Assembly: GCA_009693705.1 (NCBI GenBank)
Contig: SHWS01000008.1
Location: 1-54,157, forward strand
Source of the DNA: Pelagibacteraceae bacterium
GTDB taxonomy: Bacteria; Pseudomonadota; Alphaproteobacteria; Pelagibacterales; Pelagibacteraceae
Length of the DNA: 54,157 nt
Reading direction: 5' to 3'
Of this stretch, positions 27,738 to 37,866 are shown one piece after another; the first letter of the stretch is position 1, and each line of letters begins with the position of its first letter. The translations under genes were made by a program, and so were the position numbers. Below the pieces are notes generated by a model. The model was not told the DNA's origin, did no database searches, and saw only the letters and a list, made by a program, of their open reading frames with translations.

Positions 27738-29291
27738 GTGCTACATTTTTCAAAATTAAGGATAATACTTATTTCATTTTTTAGTCTTTTTTTTATTTTA
27801 TTTGCTAGTTTAAATTTTTTAAAGACAGATAATAAATATTTTAATAAAAAAATTAATCTTGGACTTGATCTTTTGGGTGGATCTTATCTTTTGCTTGAAA
27901 TCGATGACAAGCCCGTAATAGAGCAAAAACTTCAAAATTTGACTACTATTATACAAAACTATTTTAAAGAACAAAATATTAATATTATAGATTTAAAACT
28001 TGTTGATAAAAGTATTCTTTTTAAAGTTGATGATGCGGATAAAGAACAATTAATTAAAAATTTCAGAGATGAAAAAAGCGAAATTAATCCCTATTATCCA
28101 ACTTTTAAAATGCATCAATTTAATCTTGATGAGCTTAATGATGGCTTTAAGGTTACTTTATCAAATCAAGGATTAATTGAACTTAATATTTCATCTCAAG
28201 ATCAAGCCATAGAAATCGTCAGGCGTAGAATAGATGAAATAGGTACTAATGATCCAAATATTTTAAAGAGAGGAAATAATCGTATACTAGTTGAATTACC
28301 CGGTTTAGATGATCCATTAAGAATTAAGTCTCTTTTAGGTAAAACTGCAAACTTAACTTTTAGGTTTGTCACTAATGACAACACAGATAGTTTTGGTGTG
28401 GAAAAATTAAAATATGAAAATGGGCTTGAAGAAGAAATAGTAAGCAAGAGAATAGTTTTAAGTGGTGAAAATTTATTGGATGCTCAGCCTAAAATGGATA
28501 ATCAAACTAATGAAACAGTTGTTTCCTTTTCATTAGATAGAGTAGGAGCTAAGAGATTTGGTAAAGCCACATCTACAGGCATCGGTAAACAACTAGCCAT
28601 AGTATTGGATGGAAAAATAATTAGCGCTCCAGTTATCCGTGATGTTATAGCGGGCGGTTCAGGTCAAATAAGCGGTGGGTTTACATTTCAAACAGCTACA
28701 GATTTAGCATTATTACTTAGGTCAGGCGCATTACCTGCTCCCTTAAATATAATTGAAGAAAGAACTGTTGGACCAGATCTTGGACAAGACTCGATTAATG
28801 ATGGAATAATTTCATTAACCATTGGTTTTTTTCTAGTTATATTATTTATGTTTATAAAATACAAAGTCTTTGGATTAATTGCTAACATAACATTAATTAT
28901 TAATTTGTTTATCTTAATTGGAATTTTAACTATTTTTGAGTCAACGCTAACATTACCGGGTATTGCAGGAATTATTTTAACAGTCGGTATGGCTGTTGAT
29001 GCGAATGTAATAATTTTTGAGAGAACTAAAGAAGAATTAAAAAATGAAAAAAATTCTATTTTGGCATTCGACAGTGGTTATACGAAATCAAGAACCTCAA
29101 TTATTGATGCAAATATAACTACTATATTAGCAGCAATCGTATTATTTTTTTTAGGATCAGGTCCTGTAAAAGGTTTTGCATTAACATTGAGTCTTGGAAT
29201 TCTTACAACTCTTTTTTCAGTTTATTTTATCGCAAGGTTATTAACTGTAATCTACGTATTTAATAATAAAGATAAACAAAAATTATTTTAA
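27738..29291 (+). CDS. secD: Protein translocase subunit SecD
   Basis: SecD uses the proton gradient with SecF to help complete Sec export. The 517-residue protein starts at GTG 27738, 17 bases after yajC, with an N-terminal span (residues ~8-28) followed by the motif LGLDLLGGSYLLLEID. A periplasmic P1 region includes IVRRRIDEIGTNDPNILKRG, and an RND-type membrane domain has GIAGIILTVGMAVDANVIIFERTKEEL. It is compact compared with the ~615-residue E. coli protein. It is followed immediately by secF. Confidence 0.96.
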   Translation: MLHFSKLRIILISFFSLFFILFASLNFLKTDNKYFNKKINLGLDLLGGSYLLLEIDDKPVIEQKLQNLTTIIQNYFKEQNINIIDLKLVDKSILFKVDDADKEQLIKNFRDEKSEINPYYPTFKMHQFNLDELNDGFKVTLSNQGLIELNISSQDQAIEIVRRRIDEIGTNDPNILKRGNNRILVELPGLDDPLRIKSLLGKTANLTFRFVTNDNTDSFGVEKLKYENGLEEEIVSKRIVLSGENLLDAQPKMDNQTNETVVSFSLDRVGAKRFGKATSTGIGKQLAIVLDGKIISAPVIRDVIAGGSGQISGGFTFQTATDLALLLRSGALPAPLNIIEERTVGPDLGQDSINDGIISLTIGFFLVILFMFIKYKVFGLIANITLIINLFILIGILTIFESTLTLPGIAGIILTVGMAVDANVIIFERTKEELKNEKNSILAFDSGYTKSRTSIIDANITTILAAIVLFFLGSGPVKGFALTLSLGILTTLFSVYFIARLLTVIYVFNNKDKQKLF

Positions 29292-30179
29292 ATGATACCT
29301 TTTAATAAACTTTATAACAAATTTAGTATTATCTCAGGAATTTTAGTTTTAATTTCATTATTACTGCTGATTTTTAAGGGATTAAATTTTGGTGTTGATT
29401 TTAAAGGTGGGACTTTAATAGAGCTTAGATCCTCAGATGCAAAAATTAATGTAACCTCATTAAGAGATTCATTTGGCCAAATGAATTTAGGCAATATTAC
29501 GGTAAAAAAATTTGGTAATGATGAAGATTTTTTAATTAAATTTGAAAACAAAGATAATAAAAATAATATTATTGAAGAAATTAAAATTTCATTAAATAAA
29601 TCTTTTGGAGATAATTTTAATTTTAGGCGCGTTGAAAATGTTGGTCCAAAAGTTAGCAATGAATTATTAAAATCATCCGTGATTGCTATATTTGTATCTA
29701 TTATACTAATGCTAATTTATATTTGGATAAGATTTGAATGGCAATTTGGCCTAGCTGCAATTACTGCTCTTTTTCACGATGTCATCATAACTTTAGGTTT
29801 ATTTTCATTATTAAATTTACAAATAGACTTATCTATTGTTGCTGCTGTTTTAACAATTATTGGATATTCAATAAACGATACGGTTATTATTTTTGACAGA
29901 GTAAGAGAGAATTTAAGGAAATTTTCCCATATTAAAATTGAAGAACTTTCCAATATTTCAATTAATGAAACTTTATCTAGAACAATTAATACATCATTAA
30001 CTACTTTGTTGGTTGTGCTTGCTATTTATTTTTTTGGTGGTGATATTTTAAGAGGATTTTCTTTAGCAATGATTTTTGGTATAATTATTGGAACTTACTC
30101 ATCAATCTACATTGCAAACACTATTATAGTAAAACTTAACGTGTCACAAAAAACACTTTCAAGAGAAGAAGATAATTAA
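29292..30179 (+). CDS. secF: Protein translocase subunit SecF
   Basis: SecF pairs with SecD in proton-driven protein export. The 295-residue protein has the first span at about residues 13-32, the signature LNFGVDFKGGTLIEL and VRRVENVGPKVS-like segments in the periplasmic region. A five-span domain contains FHDVIITLGLFSLL and LTIIGYSINDTVIIFDRVREN. It starts directly after the secD stop and ends two bases from the convergent membrane protein gene. Confidence 0.96.
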   Translation: MIPFNKLYNKFSIISGILVLISLLLLIFKGLNFGVDFKGGTLIELRSSDAKINVTSLRDSFGQMNLGNITVKKFGNDEDFLIKFENKDNKNNIIEEIKISLNKSFGDNFNFRRVENVGPKVSNELLKSSVIAIFVSIILMLIYIWIRFEWQFGLAAITALFHDVIITLGLFSLLNLQIDLSIVAAVLTIIGYSINDTVIIFDRVRENLRKFSHIKIEELSNISINETLSRTINTSLTTLLVVLAIYFFGGDILRGFSLAMIFGIIIGTYSSIYIANTIIVKLNVSQKTLSREEDN

Positions 30180-30181
30180 AA

Positions 30182-30784
30182 TTAATAAAGATTTTGTGCT
30201 GCTACCATTGCAAGTAGCATTGGAAGCGAAAGCAAAGTGTTGGTTCTTGAAAATAACATTGCAGTTCTTGCTGATTTTGCTTTTATTGCTGGCTCACATT
30301 CAATTATTCCTAAAGCTCTTTTCTGATTTGGCCAAATTACAAACCAAACATTAAAGGCCATAATAATTCCAAGCCACATTCCTATACCAATTGCAGTGTG
30401 TTTAGGAATACCTGAGCCAAAGCTCAATTTCAAAGCATCGTGAAGATAACCATTAAGACTTGCAACAATTAAACCTGACAAAATTGTAAATGCAGCAGCC
30501 CATCTGAAATAAAAGAGTGCAGCAGGAGCTATTACTTTTGAAATAGCGGGCTTCTGCTCATCAGGTATTTTAGGCATGTTAGGAATTTGAACAAAATTAA
30601 AATACCAAAGCAGCCCAATCCACATAGTTCCAAAAACCACATGAATGTACCTGAATATCCAGCTCCAAAATAATGTGTCAAATTCAAAACCATCGTTTTG
30701 AAAAAATAATCCTAAAAATAAAATTATTCCTAATATGAAAGACATATGAATTGTTTTGGGTAAAGATGATAATAAATTACTCAT
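30182..30784 (-). CDS. PuuD-like (urate oxidase N-terminal type) integral membrane protein
   Basis: The 200-residue protein has about five hydrophobic segments. It resembles the membrane domain at the N-terminus of bacterial PuuD urate hydroxylases: IHVVFGTMWIGLLWYFNFVQIP, FRWAAAFTILSGLI, KHTAIGIGMWLGIIMAFNVWFVIWPNQKRALG and a C-terminal SRTNTLLSLPMLLAMVAAQ. Several histidines in or near membrane segments could be cofactor ligands. The cytochrome c domain present in full PuuD is absent and no purine catabolism genes are nearby, so a urate role is doubtful. The family resemblance is from memory of the domain. Confidence 0.6.
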   Translation of the reverse strand: MSNLLSSLPKTIHMSFILGIILFLGLFFQNDGFEFDTLFWSWIFRYIHVVFGTMWIGLLWYFNFVQIPNMPKIPDEQKPAISKVIAPAALFYFRWAAAFTILSGLIVASLNGYLHDALKLSFGSGIPKHTAIGIGMWLGIIMAFNVWFVIWPNQKRALGIIECEPAIKAKSARTAMLFSRTNTLLSLPMLLAMVAAQNLY

Positions 30785-30830
30785 GATTCTATTTAATATA
30801 TATTAAAATTTAAAATAAATATATTTTTTT

Positions 30831-33686
30831 TTAATATAATAATGGTTTTAAAAACTGACCGGTATAACTACCTGGTATTTTACAAATTTCCTCAGGTTTG
30901 CCCTCTGCTATAATATTTCCTCCCTTAATTCCACCTTCAGGACCCATATCAACAATATAATCAGCTGTTTTGATCACATCAAGATTATGTTCAATTACAA
31001 CTACAGTATTACCTAAAGCAACAAAAGTTTGAAGAATTTCAAGTAACTTTTTGATGTCGTGCTGATGCAAGCCAGTGGTGGGTTCGTCTAAAATATACAT
31101 AGTTCGACCTGTTGATCTTTTTGATAATTCTTTTGCAAGTTTAATTCTTTGTGCTTCGCCGCCAGAAAGTGTTGTGGCTTGCTGGCCAATTTTTATATAT
31201 CCCAAACCAACCTTTTTAAGAGTAAGTAATTTTGTTTTTATGTTTGAAATGTTTTCAAAGTATTCACATCCTTCATCAACTGACATATTTAAAATATCAG
31301 CAATACTTTTATTTTTGAACTTAATTTCTAAAGTTTCTCTATTGTATCTAGTGCCTTTACACTCGTCACATTGAATATAAACATCTGGTAAAAAATGCAT
31401 TTCATAAGTAATTACCCCATCACCTTCGCAAGCCTCGCATCTTCCTCCTTTTACATTGAATGAAAATCGTCCTGGTTTGTATCCTCTTGTTTTTGATTCA
31501 GGTAATCCTGTAAACCAATCTCTTATCGGTCCAAAAGCTCCTGTATAAGTAGCCGGGTTTGATCTAGGGGTTCTGCCAATTGGTGATTGATCTATGTCAA
31601 TAACCTTATCAATTAATTCGGTACCTTTAAAACCTTTAAAAGGCATAGGAATTTTTCGTGATTGATTATTATTTAATGTTAAATTTAATGCGTTAAATAA
31701 TGTTTGAAGTATTAATGTAGATTTACCACTTCCCGATACACCGGTTATACAAGTTAATGTTCCAAGTGGAATTTTAAGATTTACATTATTTAAATTATTT
31801 CCAGAAGCACCACTAATTTCCAAAAATCGACCATTTTTAGCCAATCTTCTTTTCGTAGGAACATTAATTTTAAAAACTTTTGATAAATATTTTCCAGTAA
31901 TACTATTTTTATTAGATTTTATTTCATCGATTGTCCCTTGTGCAACAATCTCACCACCTTTGCTACCTGCCTCTGGGCCTAAATCGATAATGTGATCTGC
32001 GTTATCCATAGTTTCAGTATCATGCTCAACTACAATTACAGTATTTCCTAAATCTCTTAATCTTTTAAGAGCGTTGATTAGTTTAACGTTATCTTTTTGA
32101 TGCAACCCTATAGAGGGTTCGTCTAGTACATACAATACACCTGTAAGACCAGATCCAATTTGTGATGCTAATCTTATTCTTTGAGCTTCTCCTCCAGAAA
32201 GAGTTCCCGACATTCTAGATAAGGTTAAATAATCTAGTCCTACATTTAATAAAAACTGCAATCTTTCATTAATTTCTCTTAAAATATATTCAGCTATCTT
32301 TAATTGCGTTGGATTGAGAATTAATTTTAAATTTTCAAACCAATCAGCAGCGTCTTGAATTGATTTTTGGGTGACTTCACTAATATGAAGATTGTCTATC
32401 TTCACACAAAGAGCTTCATCTTTTAATCTATGTCCATTGCATCTTTCACATTTAGTATCTGATTGATATTGAGCAATTTCCTCTCTTTTCCAGTCACTAT
32501 CTGTTTCTAGATATCTTCTTTCTAAATTATTAACAACCCCTTCAAAAGTTTTTTTATGTGAATATTTTTCATATCCATCATCATAATTAAATTTTATTTC
32601 TTCATCATCAGAACCAAATAATATTACATCTTTAATTTTTTTTGATAATTTGTACCATTTTTCGTCAAGTGAAAATTCATAGTGTTTTGCAATAGAAGCA
32701 AGAGTTTGAGCGTAATATAAAGTTGAAGATTTTGACCAAGGCTCTATTGCACCATCGGCAATACTTTTTTTTTCATTTGGAACGACTAAATTTGGATCAA
32801 CATTTAATTTTACACCAATACCCTCACACTCCTCACAAGCTCCAAAAGGACTATTAAAAGAAAATAATCTAGGTTCAATTTCCTCAATAGTAAAACCACT
32901 CTCTGGACAAGCAAACTTTGTTGAGAATATTAGTTTTTCAATTTTTATAAAATTTTTAGGTAAAGTTTCGTCTTGATATTCAACAAAAATTAGCCCATTA
33001 GCAATATTTACTGCTGTCTCTATGCCTTCAGCAAGTCTATTGCCAAGTGATGAATTTAAAACAATTCTATCAACCAGTATTGATAAATCATGTTTAACAT
33101 TTTTATTTAATTCAGGTACTTTATCAATTTCATATAAGACATTATCTATTTTAATTTTTCTAAAGCCTCTTTTTTTAAAACTTAAAATTTCTTTTTTATA
33201 TTCACCTTTTCGCCCACGTACTATAGGTGCATATAGATAAATAGTTGATTTATGAGGTAGTTCTTTAATTTTGTCGACAATTTGAGTTATGGTTTGTGAT
33301 GCAATAGGTTTGCCAGTAAACGGTGAATAGGGAACACCTGCTCGAGCGTAGAGAACTCTCATGTAATCATAAATTTCAGTTACAGTAGCAACAGTTGATC
33401 GGGGGTTTTTGCTAGTATTTTTTTGTTCAATTGAAATTGCCGGGCTTAATCCTTCAATTAAATCAACATTTGGCTTTTTCATTTTATCTAAAAATTGTCT
33501 TGCATAAGCAGATAAACTTTCAACATATCTTCTTTGACCTTCCGCATAGACAGTATCGAACGCTAAGGAAGATTTTCCTGAACCAGATAGACCGGTAATT
33601 ACAATAAATTTATCTTTAGGAATTTCTAAAGAAATATTCTTTAGATTGTGTTCTTTTGCACCCTTAATAACTATCTTTTTGATCAT
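30831..33686 (-). CDS. uvrA: Excinuclease ABC subunit A
   Basis: UvrA finds DNA damage in nucleotide-excision repair. The 951-residue protein is full length with two ABC modules. Walker A motifs are GLSGSGKSS near residue 32 and GVSGSGKST in the second half, the signature is [11 protein letters not shown] or [11 protein letters not shown], and Walker B is [10 protein letters not shown] or [10 protein letters not shown]. Zinc-binding cysteines are seen in CEECEG, CERCNG, CEACEG and CDECKG. It is divergent from ssb with a 90-base gap, an arrangement widespread in proteobacteria. I see no paired GAAC or GTTC SOS box in that gap. Confidence 0.98.
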   Translation of the reverse strand: MIKKIVIKGAKEHNLKNISLEIPKDKFIVITGLSGSGKSSLAFDTVYAEGQRRYVESLSAYARQFLDKMKKPNVDLIEGLSPAISIEQKNTSKNPRSTVATVTEIYDYMRVLYARAGVPYSPFTGKPIASQTITQIVDKIKELPHKSTIYLYAPIVRGRKGEYKKEILSFKKRGFRKIKIDNVLYEIDKVPELNKNVKHDLSILVDRIVLNSSLGNRLAEGIETAVNIANGLIFVEYQDETLPKNFIKIEKLIFSTKFACPESGFTIEEIEPRLFSFNSPFGACEECEGIGVKLNVDPNLVVPNEKKSIADGAIEPWSKSSTLYYAQTLASIAKHYEFSLDEKWYKLSKKIKDVILFGSDDEEIKFNYDDGYEKYSHKKTFEGVVNNLERRYLETDSDWKREEIAQYQSDTKCERCNGHRLKDEALCVKIDNLHISEVTQKSIQDAADWFENLKLILNPTQLKIAEYILREINERLQFLLNVGLDYLTLSRMSGTLSGGEAQRIRLASQIGSGLTGVLYVLDEPSIGLHQKDNVKLINALKRLRDLGNTVIVVEHDTETMDNADHIIDLGPEAGSKGGEIVAQGTIDEIKSNKNSITGKYLSKVFKINVPTKRRLAKNGRFLEISGASGNNLNNVNLKIPLGTLTCITGVSGSGKSTLILQTLFNALNLTLNNNQSRKIPMPFKGFKGTELIDKVIDIDQSPIGRTPRSNPATYTGAFGPIRDWFTGLPESKTRGYKPGRFSFNVKGGRCEACEGDGVITYEMHFLPDVYIQCDECKGTRYNRETLEIKFKNKSIADILNMSVDEGCEYFENISNIKTKLLTLKKVGLGYIKIGQQATTLSGGEAQRIKLAKELSKRSTGRTMYILDEPTTGLHQHDIKKLLEILQTFVALGNTVVVIEHNLDVIKTADYIVDMGPEGGIKGGNIIAEGKPEEICKIPGSYTGQFLKPLLY

Positions 33687-33776
33687 AATTTTAGTTGCTT
33701 TAAATTAATAAAATTAATATTTAGAACAAATTGTGGTATAAAACTTATTATTTAATTAAACAAATATTAAAATATT

Positions 33777-34232
33777 ATGGCTGGCAGCTTAAATAAAGTA
33801 TTATTAATTGGTCGTTTAGGCGCAGACCCCGAAATCAAACAAATGGTTAACGGCAAAAGTGTAGCAAGATTAAGTTTGGCTACTAGTCAATCGTGGAAAG
33901 ATAAAAGCTCGGGGGAAAAAAAAGAAAAAACCGAATGGCACCGAATAGTTGTATTTAATGAAGGGTTAGTTAATGTTGTTCAACAATATTTAAAGAAAGG
34001 TGCTCAAATTTATGTTGAGGGTCAACTTACAACAAGAAAATGGAAAGATGAGCAGACTGGGCAAGACAAGTACTCTACAGAAATAGTTATTCAAGGTTAT
34101 AATTCATCTTTAACAATGTTGGGTGGTGGTAATTCTAGCGGGGGCATACAAAATGATATGACACAGCCATCAAATAATATTCAAGATTCTCCATCAATAA
34201 CTGATGATATGGATGATGAAATTCCGTTTTAA
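33777..34232 (+). CDS. ssb: Single-stranded DNA-binding protein
   Basis: SSB coats single-stranded DNA in replication and repair. The 151-residue protein has an N-terminal OB fold starting [19 protein letters not shown], with WHRIVVFNE and a [13 protein letters not shown] segment. A short Asn/Ser/Gly-rich linker leads to the acidic tip DDMDDEIPF, which recruits partner proteins. It is six bases upstream of gyrA and divergent from uvrA. Confidence 0.97.
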   Translation: MAGSLNKVLLIGRLGADPEIKQMVNGKSVARLSLATSQSWKDKSSGEKKEKTEWHRIVVFNEGLVNVVQQYLKKGAQIYVEGQLTTRKWKDEQTGQDKYSTEIVIQGYNSSLTMLGGGNSSGGIQNDMTQPSNNIQDSPSITDDMDDEIPF

Positions 34233-34237
34233 ACAAA

Positions 34238-36817
34238 ATGCAAAAAACCGAATTACCTAAAGAAAATAATATTAAATTAATTTCGATGCATGATGAGATG
34301 AGTTCGTCTTATCTCTCTTATGCTATGAGCGTAATTGTTAGTAGAGCACTTCCTGATATAAGAGATGGTCTTAAACCAGTTCACAGAAGAATTTTATATG
34401 CAATGTATAAAGGTGGCTACGACTGGTCAAAACAATTTAGAAAATCAGCAAGAATCGTTGGTGATGTAATTGGTAAATATCACCCACATGGTGATCAATC
34501 TGTTTATGATGCTCTAGTAAGGATGGTTCAAGATTTTTCAATGAGTGTTCCTTTAGTTGAAGGGCAAGGTAATTTTGGTTCAATTGATGGTGATCCAGCC
34601 GCTGCAATGAGATATACGGAAACAAGACTTTCTAAAATTTCCCAATATCTTATTGATGATATTGAAAAAAATACTGTTTCTTTTAAAAGCAATTACGATG
34701 AAACAGAAAAAGAACCTACTGTTTTGCCAGCTCAATTTCCAAATTTATTAGTTAATGGCGCTGGGGGTATTGCGGTTGGAATGGCAACCAGTATTCCACC
34801 TCACAACTTAGGTGAAATTATCGATGGTACTTTGGCTCTGATAGAAAATAAAGATATTAAAATTAAAGAACTAATGAAATATATCCCTGGACCAGATTTT
34901 CCAACAGGAGGTGTTATTATTGGAAAAGATATTATTAAAGAGGGATATAACAACGGCAGAGGCTCATTTAAAATTAGAGGTGAAATTTCTGTAGAGAGTT
35001 CTAAAACTGGAAGAGACACATTAGTTATTACTTCGATTCCTTATCAGGTTAATAAATCTGTTCTTAATGAAAGAATAGCACAACTAGTTCGAGAAAAAAA
35101 AATCGAGGGTATAAAAGATATTAGAGATGAGTCTAATAGAGAAGGCATTAGGGTTGCTATTGATTTAAGAAATGGTGTTGAACCCGAAACCATCAAAAGA
35201 CAGTTGTATAAAAATACTCAAATTGAAAGTTCTTTTGGTTTTAATACATTAGCTATAGTTGATGGAAAACCACAAATATGTAATTTAAAAGAATTTCTAT
35301 CGAGCTTTTTAACATTTAGAGAAGATGTAGTTATAAAAAAAACTAAATTTGATCTTCAAAAAACTGAGGACAGAGCACATATTTTAATTGGTTTATCTGT
35401 AGCAGTTGAAAATCTCGATAAAGTAATAAAAATTATTAGATCATCAAAAACACCCGAGGATGCAAAAAAATCTATTTTAAATACTAAATGGCAAATCAGC
35501 AAATCTCAAAAAATGATTTCTTTAATTGAAGATAAAAATGCTAAAAATTTATATTCTTTGTCAGAACCTCAGGTAACTTCAATCTTAGAGTTAAGATTAC
35601 AAAAATTAACTGCTCTTGGAATAAATGAAATAGAAATTGAGATAAAAAAATTAGCAGATTTAATAATACAATATAAAAAAATTATATCTTCTAAAAAAGA
35701 CTTGCTAAAAGTTATTAGCGATGAACTCAAAAATTTAAAAGAAAAGTTTGCACAACCTAGAAGAACTAAGATTATTGACGCAGTATTAAATTACGATATT
35801 GAAGAAACAATACAAAAAGAAGCTGTGATAATTACAGTTACATTACAGGGTTATATTAAAAGAGGTTCTTTAGATAATGTAAAGCAACAAAAAAGAGGTG
35901 GAAAAGGTAAAACAGGCATAATTACAAGAGATGAAGATTCAGTAGTTCAGACGTTGTCGGTTAATACTCATACAGCTCTTTTGTTTTTTTCTTCTGAAGG
36001 TCTTGTCTATAAAGTAAAAGCTTGGAAAATTCCTGAAGGTTCATTGACTTCAAAAGGAAAATCTTTATTTAATATTTTGCCTTTAAAAAATCATCAGTCA
36101 ATCAGTTCAATTATGCCCATGACAGAGGATGGAACTGAAACTAAAGATTATCAAATCATTTTTGCAACGTCTCAAGGCAAAGTTAGAAAAAATAGTTTAG
36201 AAGATTTTGTATCTATAAACGCATCAGGAAAGATAGCTATGAAATTAGACAATAATGATAAAATTGTTGGAGTTAAAGTTTGTAAAGACGATCAAGACAT
36301 AATGCTAAGTACTAAATTTGGAAAATGTATTAGATTTGAAGCAAAAAAATTAAGAGTATTTAAAGGACGTTCATCAAAAGGAATAAAAGGAATAGATCTT
36401 GCACCCAATGATCAGATTGTTTCACTATCTGTTATTGATAAGGACGATGTTAAAAAAAATGGTATTAAAAATAAGGATGATAAATCTGAGTTAAAAGCAA
36501 AAGAAAAATTTATTTTATCTATAACCGAAAATGGCTTTGGAAAAAAAACATCACATTTTGAATATCGACTTACAAATCGTGGCGGTAAAGGAATTATAGG
36601 AATTATTAACTCTCCAAGAAATGGCAATATTAATTCATCTTTTCCAGTTAATGAAGGAGATGAAGTTTTAATTTCAACAAATAAAGGTCGTGTTATTAGG
36701 ATTGCAGTTAAAGAAATAAGAACTGGAGGCAGAAATACCCAAGGCGTAACAATAATAAAATTATCGGGTGAGGAAAAAGTTGTTTCAGCAATTAAAATAG
36801 ATGATAATTTATTGTAA
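34238..36817 (+). CDS. gyrA: DNA gyrase subunit A
   Basis: GyrA cuts and religates DNA in the supercoiling reaction. The 859-residue protein has catalytic Tyr126 in [10 protein letters not shown], an N-terminal breakage-reunion domain and a C-terminal beta-pinwheel. The pinwheel carries the GyrA box QKRGGKG, which identifies gyrase rather than topoisomerase IV ParC. In the quinolone-contact region [10 protein letters not shown], the position equal to E. coli Ser83 is Gln87, while the acidic residue (Asp91, E. coli Asp87) is kept. The stop overlaps coaD by one base. Confidence 0.97.
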   Translation: MQKTELPKENNIKLISMHDEMSSSYLSYAMSVIVSRALPDIRDGLKPVHRRILYAMYKGGYDWSKQFRKSARIVGDVIGKYHPHGDQSVYDALVRMVQDFSMSVPLVEGQGNFGSIDGDPAAAMRYTETRLSKISQYLIDDIEKNTVSFKSNYDETEKEPTVLPAQFPNLLVNGAGGIAVGMATSIPPHNLGEIIDGTLALIENKDIKIKELMKYIPGPDFPTGGVIIGKDIIKEGYNNGRGSFKIRGEISVESSKTGRDTLVITSIPYQVNKSVLNERIAQLVREKKIEGIKDIRDESNREGIRVAIDLRNGVEPETIKRQLYKNTQIESSFGFNTLAIVDGKPQICNLKEFLSSFLTFREDVVIKKTKFDLQKTEDRAHILIGLSVAVENLDKVIKIIRSSKTPEDAKKSILNTKWQISKSQKMISLIEDKNAKNLYSLSEPQVTSILELRLQKLTALGINEIEIEIKKLADLIIQYKKIISSKKDLLKVISDELKNLKEKFAQPRRTKIIDAVLNYDIEETIQKEAVIITVTLQGYIKRGSLDNVKQQKRGGKGKTGIITRDEDSVVQTLSVNTHTALLFFSSEGLVYKVKAWKIPEGSLTSKGKSLFNILPLKNHQSISSIMPMTEDGTETKDYQIIFATSQGKVRKNSLEDFVSINASGKIAMKLDNNDKIVGVKVCKDDQDIMLSTKFGKCIRFEAKKLRVFKGRSSKGIKGIDLAPNDQIVSLSVIDKDDVKKNGIKNKDDKSELKAKEKFILSITENGFGKKTSHFEYRLTNRGGKGIIGIINSPRNGNINSSFPVNEGDEVLISTNKGRVIRIAVKEIRTGGRNTQGVTIIKLSGEEKVVSAIKIDDNLL

Positions 36818-37311
36818 TGAGTAAAGTTGCAATTTATCCTGGCACATTCGATCCAATTACTTATGGACATGTTGATGTTATTAAAAAAGGTTTAAAAATA
36901 TTTGACAAAATTGTTGTTGGCGTTTCTGATGTTGATAATAAAAATTATTTATTTAACATAAATGAACGAATGAACATTGTTAATAAAGCGCTATTTAGCG
37001 ATCTTAAATTAAGTAAAAAAAATATATTAGTTGTTTCATTTTCTTCACTAACTACCAACTTATGTAAAAAGTTTAAATCAAACATAATTTTAAGGGGTTT
37101 AAGGGCAGTGTCGGATTTTGAATATGAGTTTCAACTTGCTGGTATGAATAGAAAATTAAACAATAATATTGAAACATTATTTTTGATGTCTGATGTTGAA
37201 AATCAAATTATTTCCTCAAAATTTGTTAAAGAAATTGTTAAATTAAAAGGTGATATTAAAAAATTTACCACTAAAAGCACCATTAAGTCTTTAAAAGAAA
37301 AATATGAATAA
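36817..37311 (+). CDS. coaD: Phosphopantetheine adenylyltransferase
   Basis: CoaD makes dephospho-CoA from 4'-phosphopantetheine and ATP. The 164-residue protein is a short class I nucleotidyltransferase with GTFDPITYGH (Thr10, His18), the LRGLRAVSDFEYEFQLAGMNR segment and a C-terminal ISSKFVKEI motif. The gyrA-coaD-cyclophilin-tgt order is common in alphaproteobacteria. It overlaps gyrA by one base and the next gene by eight. Confidence 0.96.
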   Translation: MSKVAIYPGTFDPITYGHVDVIKKGLKIFDKIVVGVSDVDNKNYLFNINERMNIVNKALFSDLKLSKKNILVVSFSSLTTNLCKKFKSNIILRGLRAVSDFEYEFQLAGMNRKLNNNIETLFLMSDVENQIISSKFVKEIVKLKGDIKKFTTKSTIKSLKEKYE

Positions 37312-37858
37312 ATTATTTTTTAGTATTTTTTTTTTTTTAATTATTAACCAAACAATCGCAGAGGAAAATATAATGATATTAAAGCTTAAGGATGGAGATG
37401 TTAAAATTCAATTATTTGAAGATGCGGCTCCAAATCATGTGAAAAGAATTAAAGAATTAGCAAATAATGGTCAATATGATGATGTAGTATTTCATAGAGT
37501 GATTGATAGTTTTATGGCTCAAACGGGTGATGTTAAATTTGGCAACTCCTCATCTAAAGATTATGATTTAAGAAAAGCGGGCATGGGTGGTTCAGATAAA
37601 CCTGATCTAAAACAAGAATTTAGTAATTTACCTCATGATAGAGGTACTTTATCCATGGCCAGATCATCTGATCCTAATAGTGCTAATAGTCAATTTTTTA
37701 TTTGTTTCAAACCAGCGCCTTCTTTAGATAAGCAGTATACTGTTTTTGGAAAAGTAATTGAAGGAATGGAATTTGTTGACAATATAAAAAGAGGTGATGA
37801 AAATAATAATGGATCAGTTTCAGATCCAGATAAAATCATAAGTTTTAAATCTTTTTAA
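37304..37858 (+). CDS. Periplasmic cyclophilin-type peptidyl-prolyl cis-trans isomerase
   Basis: The 184-residue protein has a short N-terminal signal peptide (hydrophobic FFSIFFFLIINQ, likely cleaved after IA near residue 19). A bacterial cyclophilin domain follows with FHRVIDSFMAQTGD, FSNLPHDRGTLSMARSSDPNSANSQFFICF and YTVFGKVIEGMEFVDNI. It should catalyse proline isomerisation during folding in the periplasm. Alphaproteobacteria often carry two cyclophilin genes and queA between coaD and tgt; here there is one cyclophilin and no queA. Confidence 0.92.
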   Translation: MNKLFFSIFFFLIINQTIAEENIMILKLKDGDVKIQLFEDAAPNHVKRIKELANNGQYDDVVFHRVIDSFMAQTGDVKFGNSSSKDYDLRKAGMGGSDKPDLKQEFSNLPHDRGTLSMARSSDPNSANSQFFICFKPAPSLDKQYTVFGKVIEGMEFVDNIKRGDENNNGSVSDPDKIISFKSF

Positions 37859-37866
37859 ATTATTTA

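Noticed and set aside
33687-33776. Possible SOS (LexA) box between the divergent uvrA and ssb
   Set aside because: A single GAAC is present at 33724-33727, but there is no second GAAC or GTTC at the required spacing, so no alphaproteobacterial LexA site can be claimed.
36412-36870. 152-codon minus-strand frame over the end of gyrA and start of coaD
   Set aside because: It is antisense to two well-supported genes, with no motifs or ribosome site.
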